The translations under genes and the position numbers were made by a program. The notes below the pieces were generated by a model. It made no database searches. It saw nothing but the letters and a program-made list of their open reading frames with translations, and had not been told where the DNA came from. Below are positions 25,037 to 33,811 of a stretch of DNA of 64,000 bases, piece by piece (the first letter of the stretch is position 1; each line of letters opens with the position of its first letter). This DNA comes from Erythrobacter aureus (lineage in GTDB: Bacteria > Pseudomonadota > Alphaproteobacteria > Sphingomonadales > Sphingomonadaceae), in assembly GCF_003355455.1 (NCBI RefSeq), contig NZ_CP031357.1, positions 2,520,501 through 2,584,500 on the forward strand, in the 5' to 3' direction.

Positions 25037-25443
25037 TCCGCACCGCTACTCTCGGTCGTCTGTCGCCATGCCAGCCACAGCGCCCAGACCATGCAAATCG
25101 CCACGACCACCAGGCCGAAGGCGATCAGAGGCAGGACGAAGCTGGCCTCGCCGTTGGTTGCGGCCTTGCCCTGCTGCAGCAATTCGATACGCCCGAAGAC
25201 ACTGCGCCAGCCGAAGCCGAGGTAGAAGCACCACGCGCCCGCCAGCAGACCGGCAGCGCTGCGAGGGCGCACGCGGAGCGAGGCGATGGCCCCGCCGAAC
25301 ATCAAGGCATTGCCGATGTAATCGACGATCAGGGCCTGGAGCGGCTGGCCCCATACCAGATGATACCAGGTTTCGAGCACGAAATGGACCGACGTCGCGA
25401 ACAGCGAAAACCATGCAAGCGGTGTCTCGCTGCGATGCCTCAT
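25033..25443 (-). CDS. Four-helix membrane protein, unknown function
   Basis: A 136-residue protein with about four membrane helices (WFSLFATSVHFVLETWYHLVWG, IVDYIGNALMFGGAIASL, LLAGAWCFYLGFGW, FVLPLIAFGLVVVAICMVWALW). Conserved-looking His, Trp and Glu residues lie in the first helix. The family is not recognised. ATG 25443 overlaps the cobT stop by one base, and its own stop overlaps the GNAT gene, so it is in the middle of a coupled set. Confidence 0.65.
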   Translation of the reverse strand: MRHRSETPLAWFSLFATSVHFVLETWYHLVWGQPLQALIVDYIGNALMFGGAIASLRVRPRSAAGLLAGAWCFYLGFGWRSVFGRIELLQQGKAATNGEASFVLPLIAFGLVVVAICMVWALWLAWRQTTESSGAE

Positions 25444-27266
25444 CACCCCTCAATCTCGAACAGATCGGCCAACTGCTCGATAATCGTGCCGCCAAGTTGC
25501 TCTACGTCCATGATCGTCACCGAGCGCTTGTAATAGCGGGTCACATCGTGCCCGATCCCGATTGCCGCCAGTTGCACCGGCGACTGCTTCTCGATCCAAT
25601 CGATCACCTTGCGCAGATGGCTTTCGAGGAAGCCCGCCTGGTTGACGCTCAGCGTGCTGTCGTCGACCGGCGCGCCATCGCTGATCACCATCAGGATGCG
25701 GCGGTCTTCCGGGCGGGCGAGCAGGCGGTTGTGCGCCCAGAGCAGCGCCTCGCCGTCGATATTTTCCTTGAGCAGCCCCTCGCGCATCATCAGGCCGAGA
25801 TTGCGGCGCGCGCGGCGCCAGGGTTCGTCGGCCTTTTTGTAGAGGATGTGGCGCAAATCGTTGAGCCGCCCCGGATTGGCGGGGCGGCCATCGGCAAGCC
25901 AGGCCTCGCGGCTCTGCCCGCCCTTCCAGGCGCGGGTGGTGAAGCCGAGGATTTCGGTCTTCACCCCGCAGCGTTCCAGCGTGCGCGCAAGGATATCGGC
26001 GCTGATCGCGGCGATGCTGATCGGCCGCCCGCGCATCGAACCCGAATTGTCGATCAGCAAGGTGACAACCGTGTCCTTGAACTCGGTGTCGCGCTCGATC
26101 TTGTAGGAGAGCGCATGGCCCGGGCTGACGACCACGCGGGTGAGCCGCGCGGCATCCAGAAGCCCCTCTTCCTGGTCGAAATCCCAGCTCCGGTTCTGCT
26201 GCGCCATCAGGCGGCGCTGCAGCCGGTTGGCGAGCCGGGTGACAACGCCCTGGAGGCCCGCAAGCTGGCTGTCTAGATAGGTACGCAGCCGTTCGAGTTC
26301 CTCGAAATCGCACAGCTCGGCCGCCTCGATCTCCTCGTCGAACTTGTCCGTGTAGGCCTTGTATTCGAAGGTTTCGGGGAAGTCCGTCCACGGGCGGTTC
26401 GGGCGGACGGGCTGCATGCCCTCCTCGCCATCGTCCGACGGATCGCCATCGGACATTTCCTGTTCGCCCTCGACCTCCTGATCGGCATCGCCCTCGGCCT
26501 CGCCGTCGCTGAGCTCGCTGCGTGCATCGGCGGCCTCGGGCTCGGCGCCGCCCTCGTCTTCCTCGTCGCTTTCCTGATCCTCGGGGTTTTCGCCCTCCTC
26601 CTCGTCGCCGTCCTCGGCGTCGGTCGGATCGGGACTGTCAGGCAAGGTGAGATCGAGATGGCGGAGCATGTCGAGCGTCAGGTTCTGAAACGCGCGCTGG
26701 TCGTCGAGCGCCTCCGCCAGCCCTTCCATATCGGTGCCGATCTTCGCGAGGATATCCCCGCGCACCAGATCGACGCCTGCGCGGGCGCGCTCGGGCACGG
26801 CCTCGCCGGTCAGCGCCTCGCGCAGCATCAGCGAAAGCGCGGTCGGCAGCGGCACCTCGCTCGCCTCCTCCGCCCGCACGATGGCATCGGCGGCGGTCCG
26901 CAGCTCGACCGCCGAATTGAGGTTGTCGCGAATCCCCGCATAGCGGTTCGATCCGATCGCCTCGTAGCGGACCTGCTCGATCGCATCGTAGCAGGCGCGC
27001 GCGATCGGTTCGGGCGGCGCGCCCTTGCCGTGCAGCGCCTCGTTATGGTGGCGCAGGCGGAGCGAGAAACTGTCGGCGAAACCGCGCGCCTCGATCGCCT
27101 GATCGCGCGGCAGATTGCGGCCCGGCAGCGGCACGCGGAAATTCTTGCCGCTCTGTGCCGGGGCGTCAGCACTCCAGGCGACTTCGACTTCGGGTTCGTG
27201 CGCAAGTGCACGGGCAGCACCGGTCAGCGCCTGCTTGAAGCGATCGAGGGGAGTCTGTTCGGTCAC
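25443..27266 (-). CDS. cobT: Cobaltochelatase subunit CobT
   Basis: A 607-residue protein. The middle (about 210-300) is a very acidic Asp/Glu stretch, and the C-terminal von Willebrand A domain carries the MIDAS motif DNSGSMRG and the family signature LGFTTRAWKGG. CobT works with the AAA+ protein CobS to drive cobalt insertion by CobN in aerobic B12 synthesis. Neither CobS nor CobN is in the window; in related genomes cobST can be far from other cob genes. It starts with GTG 27266 directly after the transaldolase stop. Confidence 0.93.
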   Translation of the reverse strand: MTEQTPLDRFKQALTGAARALAHEPEVEVAWSADAPAQSGKNFRVPLPGRNLPRDQAIEARGFADSFSLRLRHHNEALHGKGAPPEPIARACYDAIEQVRYEAIGSNRYAGIRDNLNSAVELRTAADAIVRAEEASEVPLPTALSLMLREALTGEAVPERARAGVDLVRGDILAKIGTDMEGLAEALDDQRAFQNLTLDMLRHLDLTLPDSPDPTDAEDGDEEEGENPEDQESDEEDEGGAEPEAADARSELSDGEAEGDADQEVEGEQEMSDGDPSDDGEEGMQPVRPNRPWTDFPETFEYKAYTDKFDEEIEAAELCDFEELERLRTYLDSQLAGLQGVVTRLANRLQRRLMAQQNRSWDFDQEEGLLDAARLTRVVVSPGHALSYKIERDTEFKDTVVTLLIDNSGSMRGRPISIAAISADILARTLERCGVKTEILGFTTRAWKGGQSREAWLADGRPANPGRLNDLRHILYKKADEPWRRARRNLGLMMREGLLKENIDGEALLWAHNRLLARPEDRRILMVISDGAPVDDSTLSVNQAGFLESHLRKVIDWIEKQSPVQLAAIGIGHDVTRYYKRSVTIMDVEQLGGTIIEQLADLFEIEG

Positions 27267-27929
27267 TTAGGCGGTAGGAATCGACTGGCCGGTCTTTTCC
27301 CAATCCTTGAGGAAACCCTCGATCCCCTTGTCGGTCAGGACATGCTTGAACAGCCCCTTGATGACTGCGGGCGGCATGGTCGCGACATCGGCGCCGATCC
27401 GCGCGCTTTCGAGCACGTGAACGGGATTGCGGATGCTGGCGACGAGGATCTCGGTCGTGAAGCCGGGATAGTTGTCGTAGATCAGGCGGATGTCGCGGAT
27501 CAGCGCCATGCCGTCGAAGCCATTGTCGTCGTGACGGCCGACAAAGGGCGAAACGAAGGTCGCCCCCGCCTTGGCCGCGAGCAACGCCTGGTTGGCGGAA
27601 AAGCACAGCGTGACGTTGACCATCGTGCCATCCGAAGTGAGCTTCTTGCAGGTCTTGAGCCCGTCGATCGTCAGCGGCACCTTGATGCAGACATTGTCCG
27701 CGATCCTGCGCAGCGTTTCGGCCTCTTTCATCATCGTTTCATGATCGAGCGCGACCACCTCGGCGCTGACCGGACCATCGACGATATCGCAGATTTCCTT
27801 GGTCACCTCCATGAAGTCCCGCCCCGATTTGGCAATCAGCGAGGGATTGGTGGTAACGCCGTCGAGCAGGCCGGTATCGGCCAGTTCCCTGATGTCGGCG
27901 ATGTCGGCGGTGTCGACGAAGAATTTCAT
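27267..27929 (-). CDS. fsa: Transaldolase-like / fructose-6-phosphate aldolase
   Basis: A 220-residue enzyme of the short transaldolase (TalC/FSA) family: it starts MKFFVDTADIADIRELADTG, contains TTNPSLIAKSG, and the Schiff-base Lys83 lies in CIKVPLT. It either moves dihydroxyacetone units in the pentose phosphate pathway or cleaves fructose 6-phosphate; sequence alone does not decide. ATG 27929 is chosen because homologous sequence starts there. cobT begins at the next base after its stop. Confidence 0.93.
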   Translation of the reverse strand: MKFFVDTADIADIRELADTGLLDGVTTNPSLIAKSGRDFMEVTKEICDIVDGPVSAEVVALDHETMMKEAETLRRIADNVCIKVPLTIDGLKTCKKLTSDGTMVNVTLCFSANQALLAAKAGATFVSPFVGRHDDNGFDGMALIRDIRLIYDNYPGFTTEILVASIRNPVHVLESARIGADVATMPPAVIKGLFKHVLTDKGIEGFLKDWEKTGQSIPTA

Positions 27930-27994
27930 GTGTGTGCGGCTCCGGAAGGAAAATGCGATTCCCGGCAAGCCTTAGCGATGCTGTCGCGGTGCGG

Positions 27995-28690
27995 CTAGTA
28001 CCCCGCACCGGTACCGAACACACCGATGATCAGCGGATCGCGCGTGGCCTGCGGATCGCGGCGGATGGCAGCTTCCTCCACGCCGATCTCGCGCCAGATG
28101 GTGTCGTCGATATTGGTTGCAAAGCGATTCGTCGCACCGGCGAGATCGACTCCGGTGAGGCCCCGCAGCAGCTCGCCAACCAGTGGATCGCCAGCCACGC
28201 GCATCGCGGTGCCGAGTTCGGGCACCATCGCCTCGACCAGCGTGGTGCCCATCGATACGCGCAAAAAACTGGTTGCCGCTGTCGGCCCGCCGCGCACGAG
28301 ATCGATGGCGTTCTGGACGCCGATGGTGCGCACCGCATCGGTCACCAGCGGGGCCGCGCGCTCGGCACCTTCATAGGCAATATCGGCAAAGGCATCTTCC
28401 AGCCGACTCTTGAACAGCGCCGAAGTGAGGATGCGGGTCATCACATCGCCACGCGTGCCGAGCAGATTGCCCAGCCCAAGCTGCGCGACCTGCTGGTCCC
28501 AGAAGCCGTCGCCCTGCAGCATGCGGCCGAAGGCGCGCTCGCTCGACAGGAAGAGGATGCGCTGAACTGCATCGACCATGCCGAAGCCGGGCAGGCTTGC
28601 GCAGCCGGGCAAGGCCAGCAACCCGCCGCCTGCGGCCAGACCGCCAAGGACAGCGCGCCGGTGGGTGGGTTTCACGAGAATATCGGTCAT
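27995..28690 (-). CDS. DUF4197 exported lipoprotein-like protein
   Basis: A 231-residue DUF4197 protein. The N-terminus combines a Tat-like signal (HRRAVLGGLAAGGGLLALPGC) with a possible lipobox (LPGC), so it is exported and perhaps lipidated. The rest is helical with paired repeats (FGMVDAVQRILFLSSERAFG). The function is unknown. GAGGAG precedes ATG 28690. It is divergent from priA with 65 bases between starts. Confidence 0.85.
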   Translation of the reverse strand: MTDILVKPTHRRAVLGGLAAGGGLLALPGCASLPGFGMVDAVQRILFLSSERAFGRMLQGDGFWDQQVAQLGLGNLLGTRGDVMTRILTSALFKSRLEDAFADIAYEGAERAAPLVTDAVRTIGVQNAIDLVRGGPTAATSFLRVSMGTTLVEAMVPELGTAMRVAGDPLVGELLRGLTGVDLAGATNRFATNIDDTIWREIGVEEAAIRRDPQATRDPLIIGVFGTGAGY

Positions 28691-28755
28691 ATCGTTGCTC
28701 CTCACTGTATCCCACCCTTGTTTCGCACGCCTGCCGCCGCCCATATGGCTCGGCC

Positions 28756-30921
28756 ATGAACCGCGTGCGCTGCCTCGTCCTCAATGCCGCTCTCGGCCCC
28801 TTGGATTACAAGGTGCCCGAGGGTCTGTATGTCGAGCCCGGATCGGTGGTCGAATGCCCGCTTGGGCCGCGCACTGTGATCGGGATCGTCTGGGAAGCTG
28901 AACGGCTGCCCGGCACCGAGGTTCCGGCAGAGAAGCTGCGGAACTTGAGGGGATTGCTCCCGATCCCCCCGCTCTCCGCGCCGCTGCGCCGCCTGATCGA
29001 ATGGACAGCCGATTACTATGTCGCCTCGCTGGCCAGCGTGGCGCGCATGGCGCTGTCGTCGGGCGGTGCTCTCAAGGGTCCGGCCACCATGACCGAATAT
29101 CGCCTGACCGGCGGCATGCCCGAACGCATGACCCCGCAGCGGGAAAGGGCAATGGAAGCGCTCGAGGGAGAGCAGGCCAACATCCGCGAACTGGCGGGTA
29201 TCGCCGGGGTATCCGAAGCCGTCCTGCGGGGCCTCGTCAATCAGGGTGTGCTCGAGCCGGTCGAGGTCGATTGCGACCGCCCCTATGACGCGGCCCGCCC
29301 CGATTTCGCCCATGTGGAACTCAGTGCAGAGCAGCGCGCGGCCTCGGACATTCTCGCCGAGGCCGTTCGCAAGGCGGAGTTCGCCCCCTTCCTTCTCGAC
29401 GGGGTGACCGGATCGGGCAAGACCGAGACCTATTTCGAGCCCGTCGCCGAGGCGCTCGATATGGGACGGCAAGTACTCGTGCTGCTGCCCGAAATCGCCT
29501 TGACGGAGAATTTCCTCCACCGCTTCGAAGAGCGTTTCGGCGCATCGCCCGTGCTGTGGCATTCCTCGCTTAAATCAACCGAGCGCCGCCGCGCCTATCG
29601 CGCGGTCTCCAACGGTTCGGCGCAGGTCGTCGTCGGCGCGCGTTCGGCCTTGTTCCTCCCCTTCGCGCAGCTCGGCCTGATCGTTGTCGACGAGGCGCAT
29701 GAGACCAGCTTCAAGCAGGAAGACGGCGTGCGCTACAATGCCCGCGACGTCGCGGTGATGCGGGGGCATTTCGAGAAGGTGCCGGTGGTTCTCGCCAGCG
29801 CAACGCCAGCGCTCGAAAGCCTGCAGATGGCCGAGAGCGGCGTCTATACCAAAATCGACCTGCCGAGCCGGTTCGGCGGGGCACAATTACCCAGCATCGA
29901 CACGATCGACCTGACCGAGGAAATGCCCCCGCAGGGCATGTGGCTTGCCCAACGCCTGGTCGACGGGATCGAGGAACGACTGGAGCGCGGCGAACAGTCG
30001 CTGCTGTTCCTGAACCGCCGCGGCTATGCGCCGCTGACGCTGTGCCGCAATTGCGGCTTTCGCTATCAATGCCCCAATTGCAGCGCCTGGCTGGTCGAGC
30101 ATCGCTTCACCAATCGTCTGGCCTGCCATCATTGCGGGCACGAAGCCCCCGCACCGCAGGCCTGCACCGAATGCGGCGAGCCCGATTGCCTCGTCGCCTG
30201 CGGCCCTGGCGTCGAGCGCATTGCCGACGAGGTGGCTGAGCGACTGCCTGACGCGCGGGTTTTTGTCGCCACCTCGGACACGCTCAATTCGCCCGGACGT
30301 GCGGCGGAGTTTATCGCCGCTGTCGAGGCGTGCGAGATCGACGTGATCGTGGGCACACAACTGGTCACCAAAGGATTCCACTTTCCGGAGCTGACGCTGG
30401 TCGGGGTGGTCGATGCCGATCTGGGCCTGGAAGGCGGCGATCTGCGCGCGGGCGAGCGGACCTATCAGCAGGTGGCACAGGTCGCGGGGCGCGCGGGGCG
30501 CGGATCGAAACCGGGCGAGGTGCTGATCCAGACACGCCATCCCGAAGCGCCGGTGATCGCCGCGCTCGCCGCCGGAGACCGCGACGCCTTCTATTCCGCC
30601 GAAACCGAGATGCGGCGCGAGGCGGGCGCCCCGCCCTTCGGGCGTTGGGCAGCGATTATCATTTCGAGCGAGGACGATGCCGAAGCGCGCGAGGCCGCCA
30701 ACCGCCTCGGCGCCTTCCGCCCGCAGGTTGCCGAATGCGTGATCCTCGGCCCTGCGCCAGCCCCGATGGCGCTCCTGCGCGGCCGTTACCGCTACCGATT
30801 CCTCATCAATGCGCGGCGCAGCGTGCACTTGCAGGACGTGATCCGCCACTGGCTGCGGCAGGTCGACCACCCGCCCGGCGTGCGCGTGGCGGTGGACATC
30901 GATCCCTACAGTTTTGTTTAG
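28756..30921 (+). CDS. priA: Primosomal protein N' (replication restart helicase PriA)
   Basis: A 721-residue superfamily 2 helicase. Walker A GVTGSGKT is at about 216-223, the DEAH box VVDEAHETSFKQ near 311, and an eight-Cys zinc region from about 430 (CRNCGFRYQCPNC ... CHHCGHE ... CTECG). It reloads the replisome at stalled forks. ATG 28756 follows a CATATG box with TTGTTT 18 bases upstream, so transcription could start within 1-2 bases of the ATG. It is convergent with and overlaps the HxlR gene by 4 bases. Confidence 0.95.
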   Translation: MNRVRCLVLNAALGPLDYKVPEGLYVEPGSVVECPLGPRTVIGIVWEAERLPGTEVPAEKLRNLRGLLPIPPLSAPLRRLIEWTADYYVASLASVARMALSSGGALKGPATMTEYRLTGGMPERMTPQRERAMEALEGEQANIRELAGIAGVSEAVLRGLVNQGVLEPVEVDCDRPYDAARPDFAHVELSAEQRAASDILAEAVRKAEFAPFLLDGVTGSGKTETYFEPVAEALDMGRQVLVLLPEIALTENFLHRFEERFGASPVLWHSSLKSTERRRAYRAVSNGSAQVVVGARSALFLPFAQLGLIVVDEAHETSFKQEDGVRYNARDVAVMRGHFEKVPVVLASATPALESLQMAESGVYTKIDLPSRFGGAQLPSIDTIDLTEEMPPQGMWLAQRLVDGIEERLERGEQSLLFLNRRGYAPLTLCRNCGFRYQCPNCSAWLVEHRFTNRLACHHCGHEAPAPQACTECGEPDCLVACGPGVERIADEVAERLPDARVFVATSDTLNSPGRAAEFIAAVEACEIDVIVGTQLVTKGFHFPELTLVGVVDADLGLEGGDLRAGERTYQQVAQVAGRAGRGSKPGEVLIQTRHPEAPVIAALAAGDRDAFYSAETEMRREAGAPPFGRWAAIIISSEDDAEAREAANRLGAFRPQVAECVILGPAPAPMALLRGRYRYRFLINARRSVHLQDVIRHWLRQVDHPPGVRVAVDIDPYSFV

Positions 30922-31343
30922 TCCTGCTCGCCGTCGAACACCGCACGGGCGGCTTCGACCCTGCCGATGTTGGCGATCGCCCAATTGCCGAGCCGTGCGA
31001 CGGGATCGCATAACGACTCGCCGAGCGGCGTCAGCGCGTAGTCCACCCGCGGCGGGACGCTCGGCGTGACCGTGCGGCTGACGAGGCCGTCGCGTTCTAG
31101 CAGGCGCAGCGTGCGCGTCAGCATGCGCTGCGAGATGGCTGGAATGTCGCGCCTCAACTGATTGAAGCGGCGCGATCCGCCTTCCAGCGCCATCACCACG
31201 CGCACCGACCACTTGTCTCCCACGCGCGCGAGGATATCGTTCACCGCGGAACATTGCGGCGCGTCGTGGACTTCGAGGGTTACACCGGTGTCCCTATCTG
31301 ACGGCAAAGTGCCTTCTTGCGCGGGACGGGTTGCAGTTTCCAT
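30918..31343 (-). CDS. HxlR family transcriptional regulator
   Basis: A 141-residue winged-helix regulator: a Cys near the start (DAPQCSAVNDILARVGDKWS) is the hallmark redox residue of QorR/YodB-type HxlR proteins; the recognition region is RRFNQLRRDIPAISQRMLTRTLR. It is divergent from an azoreductase gene with 41 bases between starts, the typical layout of a quinone or thiol-stress sensor controlling its neighbour. Confidence 0.93.
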   Translation of the reverse strand: METATRPAQEGTLPSDRDTGVTLEVHDAPQCSAVNDILARVGDKWSVRVVMALEGGSRRFNQLRRDIPAISQRMLTRTLRLLERDGLVSRTVTPSVPPRVDYALTPLGESLCDPVARLGNWAIANIGRVEAARAVFDGEQD

Positions 31344-31354
31344 ATGGCCTCCAG

Positions 31355-31369
31355 GTTATCAAGAGTAAC
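31355..31369. promoter_or_regulatory. Candidate HxlR operator
   Basis: GTTATCAAGAGTAAC forms an inverted repeat (GTTA/TAAC, with partial match further in) in the 41-base space between the HxlR gene and the azoreductase gene. Its position would block both promoters. No known consensus was used. Confidence 0.4.
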
Positions 31370-31384
31370 TACGGAGATACTTGA

Positions 31385-31981
31385 ATGCAAATCCTTCGCA
31401 TCGACAGTTCGACCACGGGCGATCAGTCCATCAGCCGCAAGCTTACCGGTGAGCTGCTGGCACATTTCACTGCAAAGCATCCCGACGCCAAGGTCGTCAC
31501 CCGCGACCTTGTGGCCGAGCCCCTGCCGCATATCGACCCGATCACAACCAGCGCGATCCGCACTCCGCCCGAGACGCACGAGGAGGCGGTCGAGGCCGCC
31601 TATCCGGAACAGAAGGCGGTGCTCGACCAATTCCTCGCCAGCGACGTCGTGATCGTCGGCGCGCCGATGTACAATTTCTCGATCCCGAGCCAGCTCAAGG
31701 CCTGGCTCGACCGGCTGGGCGTGCCGCGCGTGACCTTCCAGTATGGCGAAAACGGACCCGAAGGCCTCGCCGGCGGTCGCAAGGTCGTGGTCGCCTCGGC
31801 ACGCGGCGGCGAATATTCGAACGACCAGATGGCCGAGAACCAGGAAAGCCTGCTGTCGACGTTCTTCGGCTTCATCGGCGTGGACGACCTCCACTTCGTC
31901 CGTGTCGAGAAAGCGGGCTACGGCCCCGATGCCATCGCGGCAGGCATGGAAGCGGCGAAGCAGGAAATCGCCGCGCTGTAA
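31385..31981 (+). CDS. azoR: FMN-dependent NADH-azoreductase
   Basis: A 198-residue flavodoxin-like enzyme: RIDSSTTGDQSISRKLTGEL at the N-terminus binds FMN phosphate, followed by APMYNFSIPSQLKAWLDR and the SARGGEYS loop. It reduces quinones and azo compounds with NADH by two electrons and probably protects against quinone or thiol stress sensed by the divergent HxlR regulator. GGAG precedes the ATG. Confidence 0.93.
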   Translation: MQILRIDSSTTGDQSISRKLTGELLAHFTAKHPDAKVVTRDLVAEPLPHIDPITTSAIRTPPETHEEAVEAAYPEQKAVLDQFLASDVVIVGAPMYNFSIPSQLKAWLDRLGVPRVTFQYGENGPEGLAGGRKVVVASARGGEYSNDQMAENQESLLSTFFGFIGVDDLHFVRVEKAGYGPDAIAAGMEAAKQEIAAL

Positions 31982-32015
31982 GGCACGAATGGACGGGCCG
32001 GGCATTGGAAAAACC

Positions 32016-33632
32016 ATGTCCCGCCCCGTCCTCGTTCCCATCCTCGGCGACCAACTGACCCGCACCCTCGCCTCGCTTCGCGGGCGGACCAAGGACGACA
32101 CCGTCATCCTGATGATGGAGGTCTGGGACGAGGCGACCTACGTCAAGCACCACAAGCAGAAGATCGTCCTGATCTTTTCCGCCATGCGCCACTTCGCCGA
32201 AGAATTGCGCGAAGCGGGGTGGACCGTGGATTACGTCAAGCTCGACGATACTGACAACGCCGGCAGCTTCACGGGCGAGGTCGCCCGCGCTATCGAGAAG
32301 CACTCTCCGCGCCTCGTGAGCGTGGTCGAGGCGGGCGAATGGCGGGTTCGCGAGGACATGGACCAGTGGGCCGACAAATTCGACTGCGAGGTCGACATCC
32401 TGCGGGATGATCGCTTCGTCTGCTCGCAGGCCGAGTTCGACGAATGGGCGGAAGATAGGAAGGAACTCCGCATGGAGTTCTTCTACCGCAAAATGCGCCG
32501 CAAGACCGGCCTATTGATGGATGGCGACAAGCCCGAAGGCGGCGAGTGGAATTACGACAGCGAGAACCGCAAGCCGCCCAAGGAAGGCTTGTCGGCTCCC
32601 GAACGGCCCAAGTTCGAGCCCGATACCATCACGCAGGAATGCATCGAACTCGTGGAAGAGCGCTTCGGCGACCACTTCGGCAGCCTCGACACTTTCCAGT
32701 GGCCCGTCACCCGCGAGGAAGCCGAGGAAGCCGCCGATGCCTTCTTCGCCGAGCGGATCGAGTGTTTCGGCCCCTATCAGGACGCGATGGTCGCGGGCGA
32801 GGACGACCTGTTCCACTCCATGCTCTCGACCAGCATCAATCTCGGTCTGCTCGATCCGTTGGAGCTGTGTCGGCGCGCGGAGAAGGCGTATCAAGACGGC
32901 AAGGCCCCGCTCAATTCGGTCGAGGGTTTCATTCGCCAGATCATCGGCTGGCGTGAATATGTGCGCGGCTTCTACTGGCACCAGATGCCGCAACTGCAAA
33001 AGGCCAACGCCCTGAATGCCCAGCGCGGTCTGCCCGAGTTCTACTGGACCGGCGAAACCGACATGGCCTGCCTTGCCGATTGCATCCGAACCACGCGCGA
33101 CAATGCCCATGCGCATCATATCCAGCGGTTGATGGTGCTCGGCAATTTCGCGCTTCTGGCAGGCATCAGTCCGCGCGAGGTGCAGGACTGGTATCTGGTC
33201 GTCTATGCCGATGCCTATGAATGGGTCGAACTGCCCAATGTCGCCGCGATGATCCTCTATGCCGATGGCGGCAAGCTCGCCTCCAAGCCTTATGCAGCCA
33301 GTGGCAATTACATCAACAAGATGAGTAACTACTGCTCGGGCTGCATATACTCGCCAGCCAAGAAGACCGGCGAAGGCGCCTGCCCGTTCAACCCGCTCTA
33401 TTGGCATTTCATGCACCGTCACCGCGATCGCCTAGAGAAGAACCACCGCATCGGCCGGATTTGGATCGCATGGGCGATGAACGCCAGCAGGACTATCTCC
33501 GCAGCGCCGACGTGTTCCTTGACTCGCTCGAACCGGCCCGGCCCGGATGGGCGCGAAAGGACTGACGGTTCGGAAAACGGCTCGTCGCAGTGCTCCCTCG
33601 CGCCATCCGCCTTCGTCACTATTTCGCCGTAA
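32016..33632 (+). CDS. Photolyase/cryptochrome, FeS-BCP (PhrB) type; apparent frameshift near 3' end
   Basis: A prokaryotic (6-4)-photolyase-like protein. The N-terminus is MSRPVLVPILGDQLT, and Cys352, Cys440, Cys443 and Cys456 match the [4Fe-4S] ligand spacing of PhrB; FAD-region motifs such as HAHHIQRLMVLGNFALL are present. From about 33463 the frame leaves the family pattern: one G appears missing in TTTGG at 33463-33464. Adding it gives RIGRIWDRMGDERQQDYL and an end at 33565 (DSLEPARPGWARKD, 516 residues). As printed, the protein gains an unrelated tail to 33632. ATG 32016 is preferred over 31989. Confidence 0.9.
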   Translation: MSRPVLVPILGDQLTRTLASLRGRTKDDTVILMMEVWDEATYVKHHKQKIVLIFSAMRHFAEELREAGWTVDYVKLDDTDNAGSFTGEVARAIEKHSPRLVSVVEAGEWRVREDMDQWADKFDCEVDILRDDRFVCSQAEFDEWAEDRKELRMEFFYRKMRRKTGLLMDGDKPEGGEWNYDSENRKPPKEGLSAPERPKFEPDTITQECIELVEERFGDHFGSLDTFQWPVTREEAEEAADAFFAERIECFGPYQDAMVAGEDDLFHSMLSTSINLGLLDPLELCRRAEKAYQDGKAPLNSVEGFIRQIIGWREYVRGFYWHQMPQLQKANALNAQRGLPEFYWTGETDMACLADCIRTTRDNAHAHHIQRLMVLGNFALLAGISPREVQDWYLVVYADAYEWVELPNVAAMILYADGGKLASKPYAASGNYINKMSNYCSGCIYSPAKKTGEGACPFNPLYWHFMHRHRDRLEKNHRIGRIWIAWAMNASRTISAAPTCSLTRSNRPGPDGRERTDGSENGSSQCSLAPSAFVTISP

Positions 33633-33811
33633 TTGTTCATCCGACCGACAGGTTCGGATCGACAACCGGCGCGCAGCTGCGGCCCCAAAGCCGCTCGTTC
33701 ACATCATGGGGACCGGAGACGGTTCACCATTCCGCTCGCGCAAGGCTCCCGGCGCCTTTTCTTTTCAGCCGTATCGGTCGCGTGGCGGGATCACGAATGA
33801 GGAGTATACAG

